A stretch of 60,000 nt of DNA from Owenia fusiformis (taxonomy: Eukaryota; Annelida; Polychaeta; Sabellida; Oweniidae): the NCBI GenBank assembly GCA_903813345.2, contig CAIIXF020000005.1, positions 39,809,375-39,869,374 of the forward strand. The letters are read 5' to 3'. This document shows positions 1 through 11,637 of the stretch, piece by piece. The notes under the pieces were generated by a model. It saw only the letters and a list, made by a program, of their open reading frames with translations, was not told where the DNA came from and made no database searches. A program made the position numbers and the translations under genes. How positions within the stretch are numbered: position 1 is the first letter of the stretch; every line of letters begins with the position of its first letter.

Positions 1-3000
1 CCTCACTCATGCGCTGAATGTGTTTTCCATCATAGCTGAGGAGAGACGTAACAAACCAAGTATTACTGGTTACATCCTGGCAAAGATTGAAGCCAAGTAA
101 GCAGATCTGAGTAAACAGTAGAGATTACAATACATATAGTACATGTTTTAAATCCACACTTAAACGCATTTCAGCAGTCAGTTAATGATTTGATGAAAAT
201 ATGATAATTGTAGAATACATTTTGAACACTTAATGATGATATCATTTTTTTTATAATAATTGGAGCCATAGCGAATCCACAATCCCATGAAGATATTAAA
301 ATGTGATTGCTATGTTTCAGACTTGGTGAAGTACAGGCAGCTATAACAAAGGAGGACTGGAATACCCTTAAGCCTAAAGTTGTCAATGCTCTCTCTAGTG
401 CTTGCAAGGTACATGTACTGTATATATGGTATCTGAATACAAGATTAAAATTGATTTCAGAATTTTGGTTGTTTTTTTGTTATAGACATATTATTTTGAC
501 ATATGCTCGTCATTGCTGTCAGCATTTGGCATCTGTTTGAATTTTCTAAATGCAATCAGGTGTTGACATTTTGTCGTATTAAAACATTGTCATGACCTTG
601 AAATAAGGAACAGCATTTTAAGTACTCCTTTAAAATGTGGAAATACCTTTCAGAAATACCAACATGGCATAGACCGGCTTGTCAAGCTGGGGTATAAGAG
701 GGAGGCCCTCCCCCTGATGAAGGAAGAGGCCAGGATATTAATACACCTTGCTCAGAAGTCTCGTCACATTTCCTTCAAACATGACTTCTATCTTCAGGTA
801 ACAAACAAATCATATGTACATATGCACCAAAACTCATGTACATATGCACCAAAACTCATGTACATAACACTGCTAAATCATATGTACATATGCACCAAAA
901 CTCATGTACATAACACTGCTAAACCATATGTACATATGCACCAAAACTCATGTACATATATCTGACTCCATTTTTCTCAAAAATAGGAATCATCATAAGA
1001 ATTAACAAATTTAGAGCACAAGTTACATGTACCTTACTTTTGGTATGCACCCTGTATACTAGTATATTTAACATGTTAAACACATGGGTCACTTCACCAG
1101 TAATCTTTACACACATCATGCATGGAGATAATAATTATTGAATCTGTCTGTACTTGTATGAACCTTTCATACCTATAAAAGATTTATTAATAATGACTTG
1201 AAAATAATTCCTGATTCTTTATAAAATGCCAAATGTATTCATATACATTAAGATATACATGTTCTGGTACATGTACTATACTAATGACTGTTTTTAGGCT
1301 CTTGATGTCTTAAAGGAAGCCAACTATGTGGCTGAAGAAGTGATGCATAATATACAGACTCTCAACCCATTATTTGAAGTAAGTGATGCATAATATACAG
1401 ACTCTCAACCCATTATTTGAAGTAAGTGAAAACATCCCATTGTTTGAATGCTGCAAAATATCTGAAAAGTTGGTCAAGGATGAACTATTTGTGAATTACT
1501 TCAGCAGTTATTTGCTTCACATGGTAGCATATAAATTGTCATTTAAAAATTCACTGGTTTGGTATACTTGTTGAGGACATACGGTGTGTAATATATAATG
1601 TATGTAAGATCCTATGTTGGAAACTGTTAGTATTCCACAGATTGTTTTCATGCATTTGAAAACATACCATGAATTTATTAATCCAATTTATCAGACATAA
1701 CAGATTCCACCTCATCTTAGGACTAAATTGTGTTACTGAATGGCCATGGCAAACAAATAGTTAATAATAATATTGATATTGTCGCTATTATTTCAGCTGC
1801 GCAATGTGAGTCTACCTATACATCGTGAGGCTGCTGACATTAAGGTGATGTATGGTGAGGTTATGGTAGAGATGTTCAAACAGCATGCTACTGAGACAAG
1901 GGAGAAACAGCTGGAGGAGGAGAGAAAGGAAGCAGTTGTCAAGGTAATGCATGCAAACTGATTGAACCTATCATCTGATAGTACACAGGATGTCTTACAT
2001 AATATGTAGATTAATATGGTCCCATGTGCTACCTGCAACCCTAAACAGGACAAGAGATGATCCTCAAGTTCTCATAATATCTCTCCAATTTCTTTATTTT
2101 TCAATATATTCTAATAGAATTTCCACAGAATGTGCAGCATAAAATGGTTGCCATAGTAACCAAAAATCAAGGGACCTGTTGCAAATAAAAAAATTATGAG
2201 AATGATCCTGAGTAAAATACTAAGATAAGGGTGCTGGAAAACACTTTATACAAAATATATTACCTTATCCTTCACAAATCTATTATTGTTTTATAATGCT
2301 GCAACAATATGTTAACAGATGTATCATATACACTGCACATGTACTGTTTGAATGTTGTACTGCCATTTCCCTGTACTGTGCTTTACTTTCTTGTTCCAGT
2401 TAGTTGAGGAGATGACCAGAGAGACGCCTAATTATACTGATGTAGAACAGGACTGGCTTGACACTACAAAGTATGAAACAAATTCATTCTAAATGCTTAA
2501 TTAAATATATAATGATCAATAAAAGATTCAAAATTCAGAAATGCCAAATAAGTTTTGAAATGATATTACTTTTCTTGAGATATCAGCATCATTCAATGTA
2601 AATACATGTAAACAAGTCATGATCCAATCTCAAAATGAATTCAAAATACATTGTGCTATTGAATTTTGGAATATTTAAAATATATTTAGTCATGATCCAA
2701 TCTCAAAATGAATTAAAAAAAAATTGTACTATTGAATATTTAAAAGTACTATATTGAAAGTGCGCTATACTACTTATCACTGTTTGTCTTGTTTTTCTAC
2801 ATCAGGGTTGTTGCTGAGACTGCAGTGATTGAACTGACCGCAGCACATAGCCTCAGTGGCAACATCTCACACCTTAAAGCTAGAAGTCTCTGTGCACTTG
2901 GTACATGTCTTAGACTCATGGCAGAATATACAAGTCCTGACCAGCCTAAATTATGGGATGTTGACAACATGGTAGGCCTGTTTATGATAATGAATTATAG

Positions 3001-6000
3001 TACGGAGATGATAAATGATGTGTAATTTATATTTCAATCATCCATTTATTATTTGATGTAATTTTTGATGAATGACATAATTGTTGTTGGTATTTCTCAT
3101 TGTGAGCATATCTTTTATCACTCACATCATGTACTCAGAATGTTGGATTTTCCTTAGTTCAATTATTCTATAATGTAATACAGAGTACATACATAAAAAC
3201 TGTCTGGAAAACACGTCTTTAATTGGAACACCTAAGTAGAATCCTTTTTGAGGTTAGACTTAACTTAGATATACAGTATGTATCTTATGATTGCAGAACA
3301 TCATCAACAATGTTGGGTCACAGCCTAATCTTGCTCAAGAGAAGACAGATGATGAAGCAGATGAAAGTGCTGATGCTCCACAACTGACACGTCAAGAGAC
3401 AAAGATGATGCACGAGGCATCAAGGATGAGCACCTCCACTGCAATGAGCCATCATTACATGAGCCAAGCCACAGAGTGCCTCACACAGACCCTACACATT
3501 GCCCTACAGAAAGGCTACACTGTATGTATTCATCAGTTGCCACCACTTCATCTGTTGGTAACATATTTCAATCTGTGCATTACTCAATATAAATGTTAGT
3601 AGGCCTGGGACAAATCAATGATGACAATGTAGAATATGTGGATTTTATTATACACCCTCCAAGGAAAGAAATAAGAAAAATGTATTTTACCCAAATTTTT
3701 GAAAATTATAATGGATTATACAAAATGTGAATGTTTGTGAATACATTTGTAATGTGACTTTGATAAATATAAATAAATTAATATTGATGATAGTATAATT
3801 TATTATTTCAGGAGATTGCTGGTGCAGCTTCATTGCAGTTGGTTGAGTGTTGTGGCCAGTATGACCCTTCTTCTACAAGCCAGTACCTAGCATTACATCA
3901 GGTAATACATTTTAATAGCTTGGCTTTACAATGCACTGCCTTTATATGTTACCAAAAATAGGATCATTTATTGTGATAACTACCAAATTTTTAGTTTTGT
4001 AGTTCTGATATTTTGTCATGTTGATGCCTTGTATGTTTTGTATAAATTGAAGTTGTTTTAATACTTGCCTTTTGTTTCTGTAGAGCTGTCAGGCTGCCAT
4101 CTATATGAAAGGTCTGTTAGATGTTGCCCAGAAAGACCCCACAATATCACAGCAAGCTGATATAATGCTATAATTTAATATCATTTCTTTCTACAGAGCT
4201 GCCAGGCTGCCATCTATATGAAAGGTCTGTTAGACGTTGCCCAGAAAGACCCCACAATATCACAGCAAGCTGCCATGATGCACCAGAAAACCAAGATTGA
4301 GAAGATGGATGTAACAACTAATCTATCTCAGGGCTCAACCATGAAAACCATACAGAAGACATTACAAGATAACTCAGTAGTAAGTATATCTGCGGTTTGC
4401 GAATTATTATTTATATAATTGATATTCATTAATATAATAAGTATTCTCAATACTGTCTTTTAGCCAATACTCCTAAAACACAATTGGAATGATGTAGAGA
4501 AGTTATGTTTTGAAGAAAACAATGTATCGTAATTACAGGTACAATCGTTTAATTGGGTTGTTTTTGTATTAGTTCTCTCATTTTGATTGATTGTTTTATT
4601 TTCAATACAATAAAACTTCTTTTAGTAGAACACCTCTGGATCTGCTAAAAAATGTTCCACATCCAGAAGTTTGTTTAATATGAAGTCAATGGCTCAAGGA
4701 AATAGTTCCACTTATAAAGGTCTTCATTACGGTGCATGTAATTGTCATACCAATGCTAAGTCCAAAAGTCAATCATGTGTTTTACATTACTTCTTGTGCT
4801 TTTGGCCTCTAAACACTTTTCCATTTTTAAATTATTTCAGCCTTGGAACAGACTAAGTATTTCAGCAAACCACCTGGAGATCATCAAGGAATTTCCACCA
4901 TATTTCAATATCATTGTTATGCAGCATTCACCTGACAGGTATGTGTCTCACATTAATCAAAGATAAATGAAGACATGTCAGTGAATATTCACATATGGGA
5001 GAGATAAACTACATGTGGTATTACCAATTCTTCAAGCAAAATACATGTATTGTATAATCGCTTGTTCAAATCTTTGTAAATTCATCCCCACAAATTAAAA
5101 TATCATTTCATGCAGCTATACGAGGTACATCTTGCGTGTAAAGTAAAAGTAAATATTCTTTTTTCAGACATTACTTGTATGGGGCCATCCTGGACAAGCC
5201 TAAGCCTGCCCATGCTGGAGGGAAAGAATCCAAGAAGAATGCACAGTTACAAGGTATGACAGCACCACACATTAGCATAGTCATTGATGTGTGCCCTGTA
5301 CAATTAGCCACTGGTTTCACTGTGAGGCTAATGGATCCTGGGTTATTACCTCATTTGTGGTTAATTGTGTGTTTAGGTATTATAACCTAATTAAGATGAG
5401 GCAAGACAACTATCTCTTCAAAATTGTAAAGAAATGTATTTTTGAATATTTTCTCAACCTTATTGCAAAAATCATAGAAGTGTAATATCCTCTTTGCCTT
5501 AGATTTTGCCTCATCTGTTTAAATTTGCCTCTCCATTCTAGCATCTTAACCACACGCTTGAGCATGTGTTATTGAAGACACTACCATACCTAGTTAGTAC
5601 GCTGTAAATTCAGTTATTAAAACAATTAACTGTTGCCATGGCCTATTGATATTTTTGTATTTTAAAATCTCTATTATAATATCTTCCATTTTACTTTAAT
5701 ATTTTCTATGATATAATTGTAGGCCTATCTAAGGCTAAAGTTGTCCGCATTCCAACCAGTCCAGAATCAGTGGACAGGATGTGTCAGCGTGCAAAGGACC
5801 ACAGGAACAATGTAATGACCATACTGTTGAAGCAGGAGTACCAGAGGAGTCAACAGGCTATGAGGCAGAAAATGCTGGAGAACCTCGATGATGATCTCAA
5901 ACATACTGGCATGGTGAGTTACATTGAGGACTCCCCATTTAACATGTTTCATAGTTTTAATTTATATACCCATCACCCAATCATTGGGTATAAGGCACAG

Positions 6001-9000
6001 TTTACAATAGCATGTGAGCCTTAAACCTCATTTAGAAACTCTTCACTCATAGTTTCTTCTTTGTAATGTGGGACTGGATTGGCAAGTAAATAATAAGGGG
6101 TTCCTTTTCCATCTGTTAATGAACTTACTGTATTGTGACATGATCCAATAATTCACATGTAATCACTTTTATAGACAGAATATATAATATGAACTTGTCT
6201 GAAAAATAGAGATTTTGTCATCCAATATTATTTACATGTATTACCATTCACAATGTTACTGTTATAATACATCTTTTAAGTTCAAGAAATTGACTCAGGG
6301 GTTCCAAGTTGGGAAGGTAAATTATGTATAAGGATTTCGTTAACATAAGGTGTTATGACATGTTATTTTGATTTTGTATTTAAGGATATAATTTCATTTT
6401 TAATTGGTCCCCTACTCTCATTTTTAATCCATTTTTAAGTTAATGATTTTGTGTACAAATATGGAAGTGCCAAAACTTTGATACAAAAAATATTTCCCTT
6501 CATGTTGAACCAAAGTTACAAGTAAGTAACATGTGGAAGTAGGACAATGACTTGACTTTAAAATTGTACAAAGCAAGTTTGCAAAGGCCCCTTTAAAAGT
6601 GTGTAAGTTATATTTTTATTCACATGTGTTTATGGATTCTGATAGTTGTAGAGTCCATTTCAACAATATACAGTGTATGAATGCAATATCTTAAAGTCAT
6701 ATATATAGACGATACACATTAATTTAGAAATTATCATTTGAATGTACCTCATCTTAGAAATCATATAACAATATCATGGCAGACTTATTTTGTAGCATTT
6801 GACATATTAGACCAGAATGTTCAAAAGTGATAGACTATTCAATACATAATACAATTCACTGGTGAATTTATTCTACCATTACCCCAGTCAAAGTGCATGG
6901 ATTGATGCCTATTAGTAGTAAGAATGCTTTAATTGTTTCTTAGACCCCCTTTCACGAGGAGATGGTTGAAGATGAAGACCAGCTAGAGAATGAGTTCAAA
7001 GATATAGTTACAGACCTGGAGACATACATAGATCCTATTATCAAACACTTTGACACAAACATCAGGTAAAACTCCATTATAGATACCAATCTAGTCTCTT
7101 TCCAGTGAGAGTTTGCTATTAATGTGTTGATCATGAATTTCATATTTTGTCGTATTACCTGTTTAAATAGTGGGATTATATTATATGCTTCAATACCATA
7201 TTCCTTGCTTTCTGATGTACATTTTTGCAATTTTAAATATGATACCATTTTGCAGACCCCAGAGTTCCACAACTGATGGCAAGGGTCGTAAAGACAAGGA
7301 TCATGACAAGAACCAGGATGCTTGCAACCAAGAATATATAGTTCTATTGGCAGATCAGTGGCTACTGGAACTCCCTCTAGAGGCTGTTCAAAGACTACAG
7401 GCAGACAATATATCATCACTAAGCAGGGATATTTCACTACAGATGATGTACCACAGGCACCATGAGGACACCGGAGGTCATTATTTCATTTGTTAATTTT
7501 ATCATATACCAACTGGTACTCACATGGTATCAGCTGCAAATTGAAATTTCTTAGATAACCTTTTGTCCCATATTAAAATTGTAATTTGTGGTTGGAATTA
7601 AGATCATGCATATCTTCATCTCTTGATTGTTTCACTCTCATGAGCAACCTGATCTTATCTATTGGATACTTATATCGTTACAGAAGATGAGAGTCCCTCT
7701 CACGGTAAGGACAAAGATGACAAGAAGGAGAAGAAGAAAGAGAAGTCTAAAGAAAAGGAGAAGGCCTACAAACCTCCCCCAAGGATACCTGGTCTTAGAG
7801 ATGCAGCCAAGAAACAGAATAAGATCATCCCCCTGGACAGACCTTTAGCACCTGGCCTGACACCTGTAGACACACATGCCTTCAGATGTATCCTTGCTTT
7901 TCTAGAATTTTCTTTTATATTTTTGAGATTTACAGTTCTTTGATTAAACAAAAGAGAGTGCTATGCTACGACGTTCCTGTCTGACTTTAAACTCACTCGG
8001 TCAGTTTGTCATGTTGGTACCAACCTTTACATTCTTCGATGATTTGAACGCCACATGTCTTCATCAAAAACTAATATAGTATGGATACCAAGATCACAAC
8101 AGTTATTACAATATTGACACTTGTCATGGTGATGTGTCATTCTGTACAATTTTGTTGTGGCCATTATTTTTTGAGATTTTATCTGTAGCAATTATTTCAC
8201 CTTTGTAACCATTTTTAGGTTGCGACATTTTGTCAATCTAATGCCTTTTATCTTCTTGATTCACAGTGAAGATGAATGCTTAGTTCACATATGTGGATCC
8301 CTTTTATTCCATATATCCAGATTTGACATGTGTATGGTCCTTGACACTAGACAGATGTATGTGACGCCTACTGTGACTGTGCAGAGACTGAGACTCATGC
8401 TCCACTGGAGATCTTTCACAGGATGATGGAAGAGCATGTCACTCAGTTTACACCCAGGTGGCTTGGGGTGGAGGGCACAGAGCACTCCCCAAGGTAAGGA
8501 ATATATCACACAGTTTACACCCAGGTGGCTTGGGTTGGAGGGCACAGAGCACTCCCCAAGGTAAGGAATATATCACTCAGTTTACACCCAGGTGGCTTGG
8601 GGTGGAGGGCACAGAGCACTCCCCAAGGTAAGGAATATATCACACAGTTTACACCCAGGTAGCTTGGGATGGAGGCTACAGAGCACTCCCCAAGGTAAGG
8701 AATATATCACACAGTTTACACCCAGGTGGCTTGGGATGGAGGGCACAGAGCACTCCCCAAGGTATATATACACTGTACATGTATATGTATGTACCAGCAT
8801 TTTCTCCTAGTCATATTAATAGGAAATACATTGTATTGGATGAGTAAATAGTTGCTAAAAAGGTACTTGATCAGACTTTGTAATTATCATTAGTTCAAAA
8901 TGAAAATTACATTATAATTAGTCTTTCCACAAAAACTTTAAAGCATTTTTGGCATTTGAAAATATTACTTCAGCTACATAGTAGCCCGGACAGAATTGTT

Positions 9001-10826
9001 CAAGGGTCACTTTTTCTTTAATAACTTTTTTCATTTTCAGTATTGTCAAAATCTGATTACATGATTGAAAACAAGAGTAAAATTCTGACATAAAAAAAAA
9101 CATTTGAGGAACATCTCTTAATTTATTGATATTGTAGGCGTTGGCAAGCTTCCTAATAAAAAGGACTTATAATTGATAATTAAACATGCATTCTCATAAA
9201 GTTGATGTTATTTCAGTGTTGGGGAGTTTGAGATCTACATGATAGAGGGCAGTGCGTTTGTGTTCTATGGTATGGAGCGGTTCATGTCCTACATCACTCC
9301 ACAGAAACTGGCATCGCTCAGTATTCCTGGTGAGTTTTGGGAGTTACAGCTTCAGATTTTTCCTCATATTTAAACAGCTTCAATGCCAGTCAAAAGCTTA
9401 TAGTCTTCATTCTAAATTTACATTGCAGGCATCTGGTTATAATATGAAAGACACACGGATATAAATCTTTATGTTTTTCACAATTTCAGTCTTACTTATT
9501 CTACATGGCCATCAAAACAAAATGCATAACAACAGTATCCATAAAACCAAACATTCTACTTGACTAATGATGTTGTCATTGTTACTTTGTGTTTCAGAGA
9601 ATTGTCTGGTAATGTTATTTGACCTGGCACAGACAAGCAAGAGTTTTACCAGGCAGTCTAGTGGAGATGTACTAAAAAGGTATGAGAATAGTCCAACTAA
9701 AACATCACTTTAAACAGCTGCACTGTAGAGCCTCATTTTTATGTATCAGCTAGATAGAACCAATTCATTTCACTAGCATGTCACTACCAGTACATGTGGT
9801 AGATATAGGTGGTTTAACATGGAGTGCATTTATCCAAGTAGGGTTTTATCCTAGTAGTATTGTACATCACTGCTTCATGCACTGAATACTCTATCTACAC
9901 AAAAACTGAGACCACAATAATAATGCATTCTGATTCAGTATTAATATTTTTGAATTATGCATTCATAGTGTTAATCTGTAAATTATGATTAATGCCCTGA
10001 TTGCAGCAATGACATCATGCACCTGGAGCGCCCCCTGGAGACAGCCATGCTGCTCAGTCTAACAGGAGTGAAGTGTGTCATGTCCAACCAGTGGCACTGT
10101 ACTCTAATGGAGAATGCTGATAGGCTGGAAGCATCAATGAGAGGTACACACATGTCTTTCTATTAAGGTGGAATTGTAGTTATGAATAGCTCTTGTAGCT
10201 ATATGGCAACTCTAAAAAATGAAAAAAAAACAGGCTCAATAGTCTGAATGGTTTCAGTGTTAATGACCTCCAAGATTCTATGGTTTTGGAGCTAAATGAA
10301 AGGGAAAGTTAGTTTGGACAATATTTAAGTAATGCATTAGACATGAAAAATGATGAATTCTTTTATTGAAATTTTTGAAAATTGGGTTGCGAGAGGGCAA
10401 GGGGAATGGGATATAGACACATTTGTGGAAAAGCAAAACATATTAGTTTTATTCAAGATTATATGAGTAAATCAAGACAATTCCAGATGAATGTTCTCAA
10501 AGACTATAGGGACTGATTAATCATTGTTTCTTTCAGACCTACTCCCAAAAGGCAAATCTACCGGACAGGTTGCTCGCTATTTACTCTCACCAGCCAAACG
10601 AAGGTCAGATGAGCTGGAAGCAGAAAGATTGAAAGAGGAGGCAGAAAACAAGAACAAAACTGGTGACCCTGACCCCAAGGCCAAAGGTCATGAAGCAGAC
10701 GGACAGGAAGTTGATGATGAGGAGGAAGTAGAACCAGTGGAGCCACCTATGGAACCAAACAGGTCTTGGTACAACATGGTCTGCTATGGCATGCCAAACA
10801 TTGTTGTCACTCAGCTCTCAAAATAA
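1..10826 (+). CDS. CFAP46: CFAP46-like cilia- and flagella-associated protein, C-terminal 990 codons (5' end outside window)
   Basis: Exons read directly: 1-96, 321-408, 654-797, 1298-1378, 1797-1943, 2400-2470, 2806-2971, 3297-3521, 3812-3901, 4197-4379, 4841-4938, 5168-5253, 5723-5913, 6944-7065, 7256-7476, 7684-7887, 8355-8493, 9217-9329, 9598-9679, 10007-10143, 10537-10826 (TAA). All junctions are GT-AG and the phases join without a break. The N-terminal part is helical and charged, in keeping with the TPR-like body of CFAP46. The last third holds landmarks I associate with the CFAP46 C-terminus: LLELPLEAVQRL, ISSLSRDISLQ, FVFYGMERFMSYI, LERPLETAMLLSLTGVKC and NQWHC, which resemble a CHAT-like fold. 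A Lys/Glu-rich linker is encoded at about 7690-7770, and the tail is acidic. CFAP46 is a C1d-projection protein of the ciliary central pair and is about 2,700 aa in human. Three exons carry tandem duplications of their own splice edges (separate entries). Family assignment is from recognition, without alignment; CFAP54 was the alternative considered. Confidence 0.75.
811..958. repeat. Minisatellite beginning just after a CFAP46 donor
   Basis: Three to four imperfect tandem copies of a unit containing CATATGTACATATGCACC and AAAACTCATGTACATA, with 23- and about 46-bp periods. It starts about 14 bp downstream of the donor at 798. The short ORFs over it are only repeat translation. Confidence 0.85.
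1338..1429 (+). repeat. 43-bp tandem duplication of an exon end plus its donor site
   Basis: Bases 1338-1380 are repeated exactly at 1381-1423, and identity continues a further 6 bases. The unit covers the last 41 bases of the exon ending at 1378 plus the first intron bases, so GAA|GTAAGT occurs twice, with donors at 1379 and 1422. The proximal donor keeps the frame to the next exon. Use of the distal one adds 43 nt and runs into GTAAGTGATGCATAA, a stop. Confidence 0.95.
4079..4163 (+). pseudogene. Truncated tandem copy of a CFAP46 exon with its own acceptor
   Basis: The exon beginning at 4197 (SCQAAIYMKGLLDVAQKD) has an upstream copy starting at 4084 behind an intact pyrimidine-tract acceptor (TTTGTTTCTGTAG). 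The copies are 113 bp apart and share about 75 bases. The two differences I see in the shared part are synonymous (TGT/TGC, GAT/GAC). The upstream copy diverges after CAGCAAGCTG, has no donor and reaches TAA in frame, so it can only act as a decoy exon. Confidence 0.85.
8440..8764 (+). repeat. 67-bp minisatellite, five copies, each carrying an exon end and donor site
   Basis: Copies start at 8440, 8507, 8574, 8641 and 8708. The unit is the last 54 coding bases of the exon 8355-8493 (TQFTPRWLGVEGTEHSPR) plus the donor and 13 intron bases. Copies 1-4 contain CCAAG|GTAAGG; copy 5 has CCAAG|GTATAT. Only the first donor (8494) keeps the frame; read-through gives AGG TAA at once. Differences between copies are a few substitutions, so the array looks recent. 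Confidence 0.95.
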
Positions 10827-11275
10827 ATCATGGACATCTATTTGGACATACATATGAATATGTATACCGTATATACATTGGTTACCCTATGGTTTACGAT
10901 ACTCATTAGTGTTACCACAGATTCTTATCATTTTTAAGATGAAACTGTGGATTCAAAATATTTGGAAAAAGAAAGACTGTTTGTGTTTTATATTATAATT
11001 ATTGAGGATTTTAATGGCTGAATGAATGGCCCATACGCCCCATAGATGTCATGACAAGACATTTGCTAGTCTGGTAAAATGATGTGCACTAACTATACTT
11101 GTAGGTATAAACTATTGCTGAAAGCTGTGTACTATCTGATATCAATCCGTCCATCAATCAATTGTGATATTATATAATGTATATTTAAAGTTTTATTATA
11201 AGTTTTCCAAATAGTATTTATGTTTTATTGCACTATTTACAAAAGTTTGAATAAAATGCAATGCAATGCAGTTGA
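10827..11275 (+). other. CFAP46 3' UTR with polyadenylation signal
   Basis: The sequence after the TAA at 10824-10826 is AT-rich and non-coding. AATAAA lies at 11250-11255, so the transcript probably ends near 11275. A TTTATT at about 11471-11476 is the same signal on the other strand for the convergent Ly6-like gene, which would put the two 3' ends within about 200 bp. Confidence 0.5.
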
Positions 11276-11637
11276 TTTGTTAAAAATATTTCGTTGTGAT
11301 GAGAACTCTAAATTTATGAAGCCTGTCAAAGTTGAATAGGATACCATAATGCTCTTGTCACATTGTGCCCATATTCAGGGACCACTGTACTCCTCGAACA
11401 TATTTTCATATTTCTTGTCTTGAAAACACTCAAAAACATACATATACATGTAAGTAATCATTTCTCATTGTTTTATTAGTCAAATGACTACCCTGGTTTA
11501 AAATTAATTTGGCTAAATTTTAATAAATTGATAATGTGGCACATAATTATGGTTGTTAATAAGTCTTCAGTCTAAGTTAAGAGCATTGAAATGTCTCTTT
11601 TCACACAATGTTCCAACTGTCAAATGTCCATAAGAAA

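Noticed and set aside
6952-7437. 161-codon minus-strand ORF
   Set aside because: It lies antisense across two well-supported CFAP46 exons and the intron between them; its translation has no recognisable features.
8267-8354. An extra CFAP46 exon starting after TTGATTCACAG at 8266
   Set aside because: In the required phase it hits a stop within a few codons; the acceptor at 8354 gives YVCDAYCDCAETETHAP in frame with both neighbours.
8592-8810. ORFs of 72 codons on both strands (GWGGGHRALPKVRN / LHPKLPGCKLC repeats)
   Set aside because: Translations of the 67-bp minisatellite in non-coding frames.
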